In this document: piece after piece, positions 6,903-12,100 of the stretch | How the letters are laid out: each line of letters begins with the position of its first letter | Position numbering within the stretch: the first letter of the stretch is position 1 | Virus record (IMG/VR): IMGVR_UViG_3300023179_000013 | Coordinates: 1-64,000 of that record | Strand: one strand, 5' to 3' | From: a virus | DNA length: 64,000 nt | The notes under the pieces: generated by a model | Seen by the model: only the letters and a program-made list of their open reading frames with translations | Told to the model about the DNA's origin: nothing | Database searches by the model: none | Translations under genes and position numbers: made by a program

Positions 6903-6934
6903 CGTTTTTTTGCGCGTTATATGCGCTAAAACGC
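6902..6934 (+). terminator. Hairpin with nested stems
   Basis: GCGTTTT (6902-6908) pairs with AAAACGC (6928-6934), and inside it GCGC (6912-6915) pairs with GCGC (6923-6926). It overlaps the stop codon of the membrane protein, and a T-rich run follows after five bases. Probable terminator. Confidence 0.5.
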
Positions 6935-6991
6935 AATTGTTTTTTGTTGCTGTGTAGTATAGTAAATGTGACAAACAAGAGTAATGTGTAA

Positions 6992-7021
6992 AAGCGATAT
7001 TTTTTGCTGCGCTTATTTTTT
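6992..7021 (+). terminator. Terminator-like hairpin with T-run
   Basis: AAGCG (6992-6996) pairs with CGCTT (7010-7014) across a thirteen-base loop and is followed by ATTTTTT. It is the second possible terminator after the membrane protein gene. Confidence 0.45.
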
Positions 7022-7143
7022 GTTGTGTCACTACATTTGTATGTGGAATAAATGATGAGTATGGGGTAGGTATAGTAGTGTTTAATCCACTTTTTTTCCT
7101 GCCCCTCCCCCTTCTTTTTTTAAATAAAAAATATATACGAACA

Positions 7144-7169
7144 CCCCCGTCCCCCTTGGGGGTGGGGGG
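7144..7169 (+). repeat. Strong C/G hairpin abutting a promoter
   Basis: Two runs of five C (7144-7148, 7151-7155), a TT loop, then runs of G (7158-7162, 7164-7169) form a hairpin of about ten G-C pairs. The G run ends on the first base of the promoter box GTCAAAG. It is a likely transcription barrier for read-through. Confidence 0.6.
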
Positions 7170-7192
7170 TCAAAGTTTTTGTTGTAAATTTA
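7169..7192 (+). promoter_or_regulatory. Early-type promoter
   Basis: GTCAAAG (7169-7175), nine-base spacer, TAAATTTA (7185-7192); the ATG of the gene is at 7207. Confidence 0.6.
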
Positions 7193-7206
7193 CATCAAAC
7201 ATTAAT

Positions 7207-7416
7207 ATGAAATACATTTTAAAAAATGAGTTTGTTGATAAGAAGGGTAATAAAAAAACCACATTTTTTGTTGATGCCTTTGACATACCTTTTTTTGGCC
7301 TTCAAGCGCAAATCACATCAAACCTTAACGAAGCTAAGCGATTCAAAACGATGAAAGATGCTGAGAAATGGCGTATGTTTTTTTCAAATGATGCAGTGAT
7401 AGATAAAGTTGATTAA
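7207..7416 (+). CDS. Hypothetical protein
   Basis: A 69-residue basic protein with a beta-like N-terminal half rich in Phe and a helical C-terminal half containing KRFKTMKDAEKW. The second half recalls the short phage proteins that end in an 'A(E/K)KW' helix. The ATG at 7207 is chosen because the promoter lies directly before it. Function unknown. Confidence 0.6.
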   Translation: MKYILKNEFVDKKGNKKTTFFVDAFDIPFFGLQAQITSNLNEAKRFKTMKDAEKWRMFFSNDAVIDKVD

Positions 7417-7424
7417 TTAGTTTT

Positions 7425-7448
7425 GGCAAAGTATTTGTTGTATATTTA
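7425..7448 (+). promoter_or_regulatory. Early-type promoter
   Basis: GGCAAAG (7425-7431), nine-base spacer, TATATTTA (7441-7448), a consensus example. The start codon follows at 7464. Confidence 0.7.
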
Positions 7449-7463
7449 CTAAAACAATTGGTT

Positions 7464-7679
7464 ATGTATTTATTAATGTATGAACATACGCTAACGTCAG
7501 GACAAGTAGCAATGCTTTTTTTGGCTTTTATTATAACACTTTTGGCGTATTTGTTTAAAGATATTCCAGTACTTGGTAAAGCATGGTACGTTATTAAGAT
7601 ATTTTGGATTGTGGTTTTTGGAACACTTTTGTTTAATTTTGCTAAGAAGGAAATTAAAGAATGGTGGAGGAAGGATTAA
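7464..7679 (+). CDS. Small membrane protein
   Basis: A 71-residue protein with two hydrophobic segments (about residues 14-31 and 42-60) and a basic, tryptophan-containing C-terminus (KEIKEWWRKD). This topology suggests an inner-membrane hairpin with a cytoplasmic tail. Holin or superinfection-exclusion roles are possible, but nothing proves either. The gene sits between its own promoter and a strong terminator, so it is monocistronic. Confidence 0.6.
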   Translation: MYLLMYEHTLTSGQVAMLFLAFIITLLAYLFKDIPVLGKAWYVIKIFWIVVFGTLLFNFAKKEIKEWWRKD

Positions 7680-7707
7680 TCAGAATGGGGTGAAATGGGT
7701 TGATATA

Positions 7708-7732
7708 GGGGTGCTTTTGCGCCCCGTTTTGT
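7708..7732 (+). terminator. Rho-independent terminator
   Basis: GGGGTGC (7708-7714), loop TTTT, GCGCCCC (7719-7725), then GTTTTGTT. Seven base pairs including one G-T pair. It ends the membrane-protein transcript. Confidence 0.7.
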
Positions 7733-7736
7733 TGCG

Positions 7737-7805
7737 TTAGATTTGTAAAATCTTAAGCAGCATACCTCTGATCTCTTCACCTATTTCATAAGGCGCCCGC
7801 ATCAT
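7737..7805 (-). CDS. Possible 22-residue minus-strand micropeptide
   Basis: A minus-strand frame of 22 codons with an amphipathic, helix-prone product (ATG codons at 7805 and 7802, stop at 7737-7739). What makes it notable is a consensus early-type promoter on the same strand eight bases before it. If the promoter works, the product is either this peptide from a very short leader or a small antisense or regulatory RNA running toward the terminator at 7708-7732. It is the only minus-strand unit I can support in the window. Confidence 0.3.
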   Translation of the reverse strand: MMRAPYEIGEEIRGMLLKILQI

Positions 7806-7813
7806 TTGCACCG

Positions 7814-7837
7814 TAAATTTATGTTTTTTTCTTTGCC
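7814..7837 (-). promoter_or_regulatory. Early-type promoter on the minus strand
   Basis: Read on the minus strand: GGCAAAG (7837-7831), exactly nine bases, TAAATTTA (7821-7814), then CGG. Spacing and sequence match the plus-strand promoters. It points at the 22-codon frame at 7737-7805. Confidence 0.45.
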
Positions 7838-7839
7838 AT

Positions 7840-7860
7840 CCAACATCATTTTTTTGTTGG
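7840..7860 (+). repeat. Small inverted repeat
   Basis: CCAAC (7840-7844) and GTTGG (7856-7860) flank an eleven-base loop containing seven T. It separates the minus-strand and plus-strand promoters, so it may insulate two divergent transcripts. Confidence 0.35.
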
Positions 7861-7864
7861 TGAG

Positions 7865-7887
7865 GGCAAAATACGGTCGTATATTTA
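7865..7887 (+). promoter_or_regulatory. Early-type promoter
   Basis: GGCAAAA (7865-7871), eight-base spacer, TATATTTA (7880-7887) followed by CGT. The gene starts at 7909. Confidence 0.7.
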
Positions 7888-7908
7888 CGTTAATTAAAAA
7901 TTAAAACA

Positions 7909-8052
7909 ATGACACAACAACAAGTTAATTCAGCTGTTGCTGAAGTAAAAGGATTAGTAGAAAATAGTGAATGGACAATTGATGATGTGGATGTGATGGA
8001 TGGTTTTGTTTATATTACTATTTGCAGACCACAAACAGAAAATGAAAAATAA
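7909..8052 (+). CDS. Small acidic hypothetical protein
   Basis: A 47-residue acidic protein with a helical N-terminus and a strand-like C-terminus with one Cys. It is bounded by its own promoter upstream and the next promoter immediately downstream, which supports it despite its size. Function unknown. Confidence 0.55.
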   Translation: MTQQQVNSAVAEVKGLVENSEWTIDDVDVMDGFVYITICRPQTENEK

Positions 8053-8055
8053 ATG

Positions 8056-8086
8056 TGATGGGGGCAAAACCCCATCATTATATTTA
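8056..8086 (+). promoter_or_regulatory. Early-type promoter embedded in a perfect hairpin
   Basis: TGATGGGG (8056-8063) and CCCCATCA (8070-8077) form a perfect 8-bp stem whose loop GCAAAA is the core of the promoter box GGCAAAA (8063-8069). TATATTTA (8079-8086) follows after nine bases. This is the clearest case of a promoter box inside a terminator-like hairpin. Confidence 0.75.
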
Positions 8087-8105
8087 CGTCAACAAAATTA
8101 TTAGT

Positions 8106-8762
8106 ATGAAAGTAATAGAAAAGCCGTTTATAATTCGTGATGAGCAAATAGGGACATTTTTGGCGTATGAGGAAATTGAGCCGGAACTGCTCGTCACTCC
8201 CCAAACAGAAAGATACTCGCGTGTGCTCCCAGCACCGTTTTTTTATGAAAAGCGTTTATATTTTGGTTTAATCAAGCGATATGAGCCAGGTGAAAAACCC
8301 TCTTTTCCTAACGGTGGATTTGAGGTACGAGATGAGAGTGGGGCTGTTCGCTCCTATGATCTGGATCAAGTTATTATCCATCCCCAGGTGATCAAGCACC
8401 GTAAAACATTAGATAAAATGGCTCGCCGCGCGGAGAAGGAAGCCAAGAAGCGCGAGCGTCAATGGAAAAAAGCAGCGCGCGAAGCCAAACCTAAAAACAA
8501 GACCGGTAAGCGTGGGCGTCCAGCTTTGGATCCGGCGGTTAAAGCCGCTCGAGAGACAGAGATGGCTGCTCGATCTTTGCGATCAGGTGGAAAGAGAGGA
8601 CGCCCTAAGAGTGGGGTGTCGACACCTAAGATCCCCAAGACCACTGGAGGAAAGCGGGGACGTCCCGCCCTCTCCCCTGAAGCGATAGCTGCGAAGGCGC
8701 AAGCGAAAGCGGTTATTCGCTCCAGATCAGGTGGGAAGAGAGGAAGACCTAAACGCAAATAA
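8106..8762 (+). CDS. AT-hook repeat DNA-binding protein
   Basis: A 218-residue protein. The first 100 residues form a small unknown domain. Residues 101-131 are a highly charged helix rich in Lys, Arg, Glu and Ala. The C-terminal 90 residues carry four KRGRP AT-hooks at about 135-139, 163-167, 183-187 and 211-215, spaced by Ala/Lys-rich linkers. AT-hooks insert into the minor groove of A/T-rich DNA. The coding DNA of the tail is clearly more GC-rich than its neighbours. A role in coating or organising phage or host DNA, or acting as a transcription regulator, is inferred. An upstream in-frame start at 8055 lies before the promoter and is rejected. Confidence 0.75.
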   Translation: MKVIEKPFIIRDEQIGTFLAYEEIEPELLVTPQTERYSRVLPAPFFYEKRLYFGLIKRYEPGEKPSFPNGGFEVRDESGAVRSYDLDQVIIHPQVIKHRKTLDKMARRAEKEAKKRERQWKKAAREAKPKNKTGKRGRPALDPAVKAARETEMAARSLRSGGKRGRPKSGVSTPKIPKTTGGKRGRPALSPEAIAAKAQAKAVIRSRSGGKRGRPKRK

Positions 8763-8772
8763 ATTTGGTCCA

Positions 8773-8795
8773 GGCAAAATCAAGTCGTAGATTTA
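8773..8795 (+). promoter_or_regulatory. Early-type promoter
   Basis: GGCAAAA (8773-8779), eight-base spacer, TAGATTTA (8788-8795), then a 34-base A-rich leader to the ATG at 8830. Confidence 0.6.
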
Positions 8796-8829
8796 AGTAT
8801 TAATAATTAAAACAAATAAAAAACAGGTT

Positions 8830-9075
8830 ATGTCAAATTCAGAAAAAAGCGCAAAGCGCGGTCGTCCAACAATTGAAGGTTCTGCTCGCCAAGCAAAACT
8901 CGCTGCTAAAGCAGCCAAATTGGCTAATGGTGAAAGCATTTCCCGTGGTCGTCCTTCAAACCCTCAGAGCAAAAGGCAAGCACGTCTTGCGGCTCAGCAA
9001 GCCCGTGCGGCTGCTGGTTTGGAGATTAAAGTAGGTCGCCCTAAAAAAGTGGCTACTGAGGCTGTAAACGCCTAA
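8830..9075 (+). CDS. Small AT-hook protein
   Basis: An 81-residue, very basic, Ala/Lys/Arg-rich protein with RGRP at residues 10-13 and 39-42 and GRP at 69-71. The three repeat units have the form (R/K)xGRP then an AR(Q/L)AAK-like helix. It is evidently related in design to the C-terminal tail of the preceding protein and has its own promoter. A histone-like or nucleoid-binding role on A/T-rich DNA is inferred. No other domain is present. Confidence 0.7.
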   Translation: MSNSEKSAKRGRPTIEGSARQAKLAAKAAKLANGESISRGRPSNPQSKRQARLAAQQARAAAGLEIKVGRPKKVATEAVNA

Positions 9076-9094
9076 TTTTCGACCACACAACCCC

Positions 9095-9165
9095 AAGATC
9101 CTGCTTTCAGTTCTTCTATCGTTATGAAACACTAACGCTCTAGTTGGAAGGCAGGATCTTTTTCT
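9095..9165 (+). terminator. Long-stem terminator or small structured RNA
   Basis: AAGATCCTGC (9095-9104) pairs perfectly with GCAGGATCTT (9151-9160). The stem extends four more pairs to 9108/9147, and TTTCTT follows. The loop of about 38 bases is unusually large for a simple terminator and may carry further structure. The right arm contains GGCAGGA, a degenerate promoter box for the gene at 9194. Confidence 0.6.
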
Positions 9166-9173
9166 TATCTTTA
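9150..9173 (+). promoter_or_regulatory. Weak early-type promoter in a terminator arm
   Basis: GGCAGGA (9150-9156, two differences from consensus), nine-base spacer, TATCTTTA (9166-9173). It overlaps the right arm of the long-stem terminator. Confidence 0.45.
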
Positions 9174-9193
9174 TGGTAATTAAAAATTAAAAT

Positions 9194-9403
9194 ATGAAAT
9201 TAGTATCAAAATTAACTCAGACAATTAACGATTACCAGTTAGAAATTAACGGTAAAGAGTATTATTACAAAGAGTATTTGGATGATAGTGGGAAAGTGAT
9301 CGATGACGAATTGTCAGATGGAGACAGTTTAGTGATTGAGGATGAAAATCTTATCGAGCAAGTGAGAGAGTTTGTTGATCAAAATACTTCCTATTATCTT
9401 TAA
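9194..9403 (+). CDS. Acidic hypothetical protein
   Basis: A 69-residue acidic protein with strand-like segments and several Tyr residues. The pattern of YQLEINGKEYYYKEYLDDSG suggests a small beta-sheet fold. No family is recognised. The next gene starts twenty bases after its stop behind an A-rich leader. Function unknown. Confidence 0.6.
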   Translation: MKLVSKLTQTINDYQLEINGKEYYYKEYLDDSGKVIDDELSDGDSLVIEDENLIEQVREFVDQNTSYYL

Positions 9404-9423
9404 TCAAATAAAATTAAAAGCAA

Positions 9424-9627
9424 ATGAAAAACTATTTAGAAGCAATTTTGGATTTAATTACACTTGTTTGGTTTGGTGAGCGTGTACCTGGAGAACCAGT
9501 TAAACCACCCACCTTCAAAACCACCGTCCCAGACGATCAGCCCAGCGAGTATGAGTGGAATCAGATGTTTCGAGTGAGTTCACTTCATGGAGTGAATCAA
9601 AGAGTGTTTTTTGAGTCAAGACGATAA
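9424..9627 (+). CDS. Hypothetical protein
   Basis: A 67-residue protein with a short hydrophobic helix near the N-terminus (residues 5-18) and a proline-rich middle. Its 3' end overlaps the next promoter. No family is recognised; membrane association is possible. Function unknown. Confidence 0.55.
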   Translation: MKNYLEAILDLITLVWFGERVPGEPVKPPTFKTTVPDDQPSEYEWNQMFRVSSLHGVNQRVFFESRR

Positions 9628-9638
9628 TTGTATCTTCA
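9615..9638 (+). promoter_or_regulatory. Early-type promoter overlapping a coding end
   Basis: GTCAAGA (9615-9621) within the last codons of the upstream gene, nine-base spacer, TATCTTCA (9631-9638). It drives the gene at 9662. Confidence 0.55.
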
Positions 9639-9661
9639 CTTAAACAAAAAATTAAAAAGTT

Positions 9662-10078
9662 ATGGCTACAAGATCTTACATCGGAGTTAGAAACACAGAC
9701 GGAACAGTTGATTATATCTATTGCCACTTTGATGGCTATCCAGAGCACAACGGTGAAATTCTCACTGAATATTATACTAATATGGATAAGGTCAAGAAGT
9801 TAATGGGATTGGGTGATTTGAGTATATTGGGAATTGAGATTGGTGAGAAGCAGGATTTTGAAGATTGGAATAATAGAAATAAGAATTGGTGTTTGGCTTA
9901 TGGGCGTGATAGAGGTGAAAGTGGAGTTGAGGTAAAGACAGTTGATTATAGTGAGTTGATTAAGAATCAGAGTGTTGATTATGTGTATGTGTTTGATGGT
10001 GATTATTGGGAGTGTTTTAATACTTATGATCCCAACAAACTTATTGATTTATATAATTCAGTATCTTCGGGTACGTAA
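9662..10078 (+). CDS. Conserved phage/plasmid hypothetical protein
   Basis: A 138-residue acidic protein beginning MATRSYIGVRNTDGTVDYIY and continuing with HFDGYPEHNG. It belongs to a widespread family of phage and plasmid proteins with this N-terminal signature and a later LG(D/E)LSxLG motif, present here around residue 49-58. The family function is not established to my knowledge. It is bounded by its own promoter and a strong terminator. Confidence 0.7.
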   Translation: MATRSYIGVRNTDGTVDYIYCHFDGYPEHNGEILTEYYTNMDKVKKLMGLGDLSILGIEIGEKQDFEDWNNRNKNWCLAYGRDRGESGVEVKTVDYSELIKNQSVDYVYVFDGDYWECFNTYDPNKLIDLYNSVSSGT

Positions 10079-10108
10079 AGACGGTTCATACTTTTAATTT
10101 TTAATTTC

Positions 10109-10136
10109 GGCCTGGGGTTTCCACCCCGGGCCTTGT
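10109..10136 (+). terminator. Strong GC hairpin terminator
   Basis: GGCCTGGGGT (10109-10118), loop TTCC, ACCCCGGGCC (10123-10132), ten pairs with one G-T, then TTGTTTG. The promoter box of the next gene starts seven bases later. Confidence 0.7.
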
Positions 10137-10138
10137 TT

Positions 10139-10162
10139 GTCAAGACTAACAGCGTATATTCA
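10139..10162 (+). promoter_or_regulatory. Early-type promoter, TATATTCA class
   Basis: GTCAAGA (10139-10145), nine-base spacer, TATATTCA (10155-10162) followed by CGTTATAAAATTAA. The same -7 and leader recur at 10704, 11075 and 11306. Confidence 0.65.
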
Positions 10163-10181
10163 CGTTATAAAATTAATAAGT

Positions 10182-10457
10182 ATGAATAAGAAAGAAATTA
10201 GAAACGCAATTAACAAAGCAGCCTATCAGTTCGCTGAATCATTAGGCTATCAGATAGCAGACGATAATGATGGTTCCTCAGTTACGTTCTATAAAGATGG
10301 CTCCGGTGTAGACAATACAATTGAATGGGCTCGCTCGTATCATGAGACATGTGTCTTGAACTGGGCGGACGCTCAGACCAAAGCAGATGCTGATGCTATA
10401 GACGCCCATATGAAACCAATAATCGAACATTATAAGGGTCAGTACGTGGCAAGATAA
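10182..10457 (+). CDS. Hypothetical protein
   Basis: A 91-residue protein with helical ends and a central beta-like stretch. The centre contains SSVTFYKDGSG and a conserved-looking WARSYHETC segment. No enzyme motif is recognised. The ATG at 10182 directly follows the promoter leader; a longer upstream frame would include the promoter itself. Function unknown. Confidence 0.6.
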   Translation: MNKKEIRNAINKAAYQFAESLGYQIADDNDGSSVTFYKDGSGVDNTIEWARSYHETCVLNWADAQTKADADAIDAHMKPIIEHYKGQYVAR

Positions 10458-10471
10458 GCCACTTACATTTA
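10446..10471 (+). promoter_or_regulatory. Early-type promoter within a hairpin
   Basis: GGCAAGA (10448-10454), nine-base spacer, TACATTTA (10464-10471). GTGGC (10446-10450) and GCCAC (10458-10462) form a stem around the box and the stop codon of the upstream gene. Confidence 0.6.
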
Positions 10472-10490
10472 CGGTATAAAATTAAAGCAT

Positions 10491-10682
10491 ATGAATATAA
10501 GACAGTACAGAGAAATGGAACGTCAAGCCGAAGTGGTGACACTGGTAGACGACAAGTTGAAGGAATTGAAGTGTGTGGATGGATTCTATTACATAGGGGA
10601 TCTGATAGATGTGGATGGAAACCCGTGGGTGGAGAGAGATCAAGCGATCCAGATTATCAGACAGGTAAATAAGAAATATTGA
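10491..10682 (+). CDS. Hypothetical protein
   Basis: A 63-residue protein with charged helical ends and a short strand-turn region in the middle (residues 31-46). It has its own promoter before it and another just after it. No family is recognised. Function unknown. Confidence 0.55.
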   Translation: MNIRQYREMERQAEVVTLVDDKLKELKCVDGFYYIGDLIDVDGNPWVERDQAIQIIRQVNKKY

Positions 10683-10687
10683 GGCGG

Positions 10688-10711
10688 GTCAAAACATGGC
10701 TCATATATTCA
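10688..10711 (+). promoter_or_regulatory. Early-type promoter, TATATTCA class
   Basis: GTCAAAA (10688-10694), nine-base spacer, TATATTCA (10704-10711), then the leader CGTTATAAAATTAAAACGT to the ATG at 10731. Confidence 0.65.
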
Positions 10712-10730
10712 CGTTATAAAATTAAAACGT

Positions 10731-11048
10731 ATGAAAAAGTATTTAACACCAGAATCCATTTACAAACAAGAACGTCAAATCAAAGACGCAGTATGGGTAA
10801 ACAAACAGTTTATCTTAACCCAACAAGAAGTATTAGATATACTTAATGCATCTAAATGTAGATATAGAAAACAAACATTAATGAGAACCAAAGCATTAGA
10901 ACTTATAGAGCAATTTAAAGTATTAGTTACTCCTAAGGTATGGAAAGATTGGGTTAACTGGAATGAGGGAGATGATAGAATATCTAACATAATAAACCTA
11001 TTCCATGAAATGTATAGTAATGGAAATTTATTAAAATTGAATAAATAA
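10731..11048 (+). CDS. Hypothetical basic protein
   Basis: A 105-residue basic, helical protein. The middle region, with LTQQEVLDIL then KCRYRKQTLMRTKALELIEQ, has the look of a helix-turn-helix, which would make it a small DNA-binding regulator. That is a tentative reading by eye. It is monocistronic between two early promoters. Confidence 0.55.
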   Translation: MKKYLTPESIYKQERQIKDAVWVNKQFILTQQEVLDILNASKCRYRKQTLMRTKALELIEQFKVLVTPKVWKDWVNWNEGDDRISNIINLFHEMYSNGNLLKLNK

Positions 11049-11053
11049 AGCAA

Positions 11054-11082
11054 GGCGAGTCAAAACTCGCCTCATATATTCA
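11054..11082 (+). promoter_or_regulatory. Early-type promoter embedded in a perfect hairpin
   Basis: GGCGAG (11054-11059), loop TCAAAA, CTCGCC (11066-11071). The loop is the promoter box GTCAAAA (11059-11065) and TATATTCA (11075-11082) follows after nine bases. Confidence 0.7.
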
Positions 11083-11101
11083 CGTTATAAAATTAAAACG
11101 T

Positions 11102-11275
11102 ATGAATACAGAAACAACCCCGTTATTTATTGCAATTAGTAATTTTAATATTAATAACCCACTGGCTGAGAAGCGAATCCCATTCACAGGTACGTGGAGT
11201 GAAGCACGGGAGGAGGTATTAAAGATCAGAGCTGAAAACCCAAAGTGGCATGTAGGAATAGTGATGCCATGTTAA
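11102..11275 (+). CDS. Small hypothetical protein
   Basis: A 57-residue protein with a strand-like N-terminus and a C-terminal half containing TWSEAREEVLKIRAENP and a WHVGIVMP end. Its promoter leader (AAAACGT before ATG) is identical to those of its neighbours, which supports it strongly. Function unknown. Confidence 0.6.
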   Translation: MNTETTPLFIAISNFNINNPLAEKRIPFTGTWSEAREEVLKIRAENPKWHVGIVMPC

Positions 11276-11285
11276 AATAAATAGG

Positions 11286-11313
11286 GCGGGGCATAGCCCC
11301 GCTCGTATATTCA
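11286..11313 (+). promoter_or_regulatory. Early-type promoter embedded in a perfect hairpin
   Basis: GCGGGGC (11286-11292), ATA, GCCCCGC (11296-11302) form a 7-bp stem covering the degenerate box GGCATAG (11290-11296). TATATTCA (11306-11313) follows after nine bases. Confidence 0.65.
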
Positions 11314-11335
11314 CGTCATAATAAAATTAAAACGT

Positions 11336-11560
11336 ATGACAGTTAAAGCACAGCAGTTTATCGATTTGCAAACCCGAGTAAATAACCTGATCGAGTCCCT
11401 CGATGCACCGAATGATCAACTGGTACAGTTGACTGGTGAGCTCGAGTTATTGGGCGATAGCCTGAATGAAGACGAGATCCATGAGGTGTGTGAGTGGTAC
11501 AGCGCAAATAATAATGATAGCGAGATGTACTATGAAGATGTCGAGTGGATGGTCAATTGA
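11336..11560 (+). CDS. Acidic hypothetical protein
   Basis: A 74-residue acidic helical protein with few aromatic residues until the C-terminus, which is rich in Tyr, Trp and Asp. No family is recognised. It is the last gene before the GC-rich non-coding block at 11583-11726. Function unknown. Confidence 0.6.
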   Translation: MTVKAQQFIDLQTRVNNLIESLDAPNDQLVQLTGELELLGDSLNEDEIHEVCEWYSANNNDSEMYYEDVEWMVN

Positions 11561-11589
11561 TCCAGATCCCACGTATGTACAAAAAAGGG

Positions 11590-11618
11590 CGCGCGGCACA
11601 AAAAGCCGCGCGTCTTTT
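11590..11618 (+). terminator. GC-rich terminator
   Basis: CGCGCGGC (11590-11597), loop ACAAAAA, GCCGCGCG (11605-11612), then TCTTTT. Perfect 8-bp stem, closing the transcript of the gene at 11336. Confidence 0.7.
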
Positions 11619-11619
11619 A

Positions 11620-11704
11620 GTCGATGTCGGGCCGCGCGCGGACGATGGCGATATGATGGCGATCTGATCGCGGTCTGCTCCCACGCCAATTGCGGTCCAT
11701 CGAC
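11620..11704 (+). repeat. Long inverted repeat enclosing short tandem repeats
   Basis: GTCGATG and CATCGAC enclose about 70 bases of GC-rich DNA with three degenerate direct repeats (GATGGCGATAT, GATGGCGATCT, GATCGCGGTCT). Direct repeats inside a stable fold recall replication origins or protein-binding arrays. Confidence 0.45.
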
Positions 11705-11875
11705 GGGGCGGCAAAAAAATTTTTGCACTATATGTATTCTCAACACGAACACGACCTTTACCCATCGACAGTATATACGCATATCCCCCACAACATAATC
11801 ACATTTTCGACTTAACCCTTTTGCGTATAAATTGTAAAGCTCCAACCCCTCCTCTTAACACATCTTTTTTGTATA

Positions 11876-11899
11876 GGCAAAGTATATACAATATCTTCG
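11876..11899 (+). promoter_or_regulatory. Early-type promoter
   Basis: GGCAAAG (11876-11882), nine-base spacer, TATCTTCG (11892-11899). It drives the pair of genes at 11918 and 12097 and is the last early-type promoter before the tail module. Confidence 0.6.
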
Positions 11900-11917
11900 T
11901 GTTGAATATGTATTGAT

Positions 11918-12100
11918 ATGGAACAGAAAAAATATATACCAGACTCATTAATGTTAACCAAAGAGGCACTCGAACAATATGCGCGTGATTTACGTGAACA
12001 ACGTGCTAAAGAATATGGTATAACATTAGAACAATGGGAAGCCGCTATCGTTAGTGGTAGTATTGTACAAACCCCTAACCCTAATACACAACAACAATGA
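11918..12100 (+). CDS. Small helical hypothetical protein
   Basis: A 60-residue protein, mostly helical with a Pro/Asn/Gln-rich end. The stop overlaps the next start, so the two genes are translationally coupled. No family is recognised. Confidence 0.6.
   Translation: MEQKKYIPDSLMLTKEALEQYARDLREQRAKEYGITLEQWEAAIVSGSIVQTPNPNTQQQ

Larger units (their letters stand above)
6903..7206 (+). other. Gene-free stretch with several hairpins
   Basis: About 300 bases with no supported gene. It holds two terminator-like hairpins (6902-6934 and 6992-7021), a C-rich then G-rich hairpin (7144-7169) and a promoter (7169-7192). The frame open through 7078-7206 has no ATG before 7207 and low-complexity composition, so it is not called. 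It may be a regulatory or recombination boundary. Confidence 0.5.
11561..11917 (+). other. Gene-free GC-rich block and early/late boundary
   Basis: About 360 bases without a supported gene. It contains the terminator at 11590-11618 and inverted arms GTCGATG (11620-11626) and CATCGAC (11698-11704). Three tandem units of about eleven bases start with GATGGCGAT or GATCGCGGT (about 11644-11675). An A-run/T-run hairpin GCAAAAA / TTTTTGC lies at 11711-11726. The first half is far more GC-rich than the rest of the window. The second half is A/T-rich and ends in a promoter. It is a candidate origin, regulatory or packaging landmark; none is proven. Confidence 0.5.

Noticed and set aside
7078-7206. 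Upstream extension of the gene at 7207
   Set aside because: The frame begins without an ATG, runs through the C/G hairpin and contains the promoter itself. The protein would start with a Pro/Leu low-complexity stretch.
8459-8758. Minus-strand frame opposite the AT-hook tail
   Set aside because: It is the complement of a repetitive GC-rich coding tail; the open frame follows from codon repetition, and no promoter is present.
11447-11845. Long minus-strand open frame of 132 codons
   Set aside because: It spans the 3' end of a real gene, the GC-rich non-coding block and its hairpins. It has no promoter or leader of the kind used here, and the product is low-complexity.
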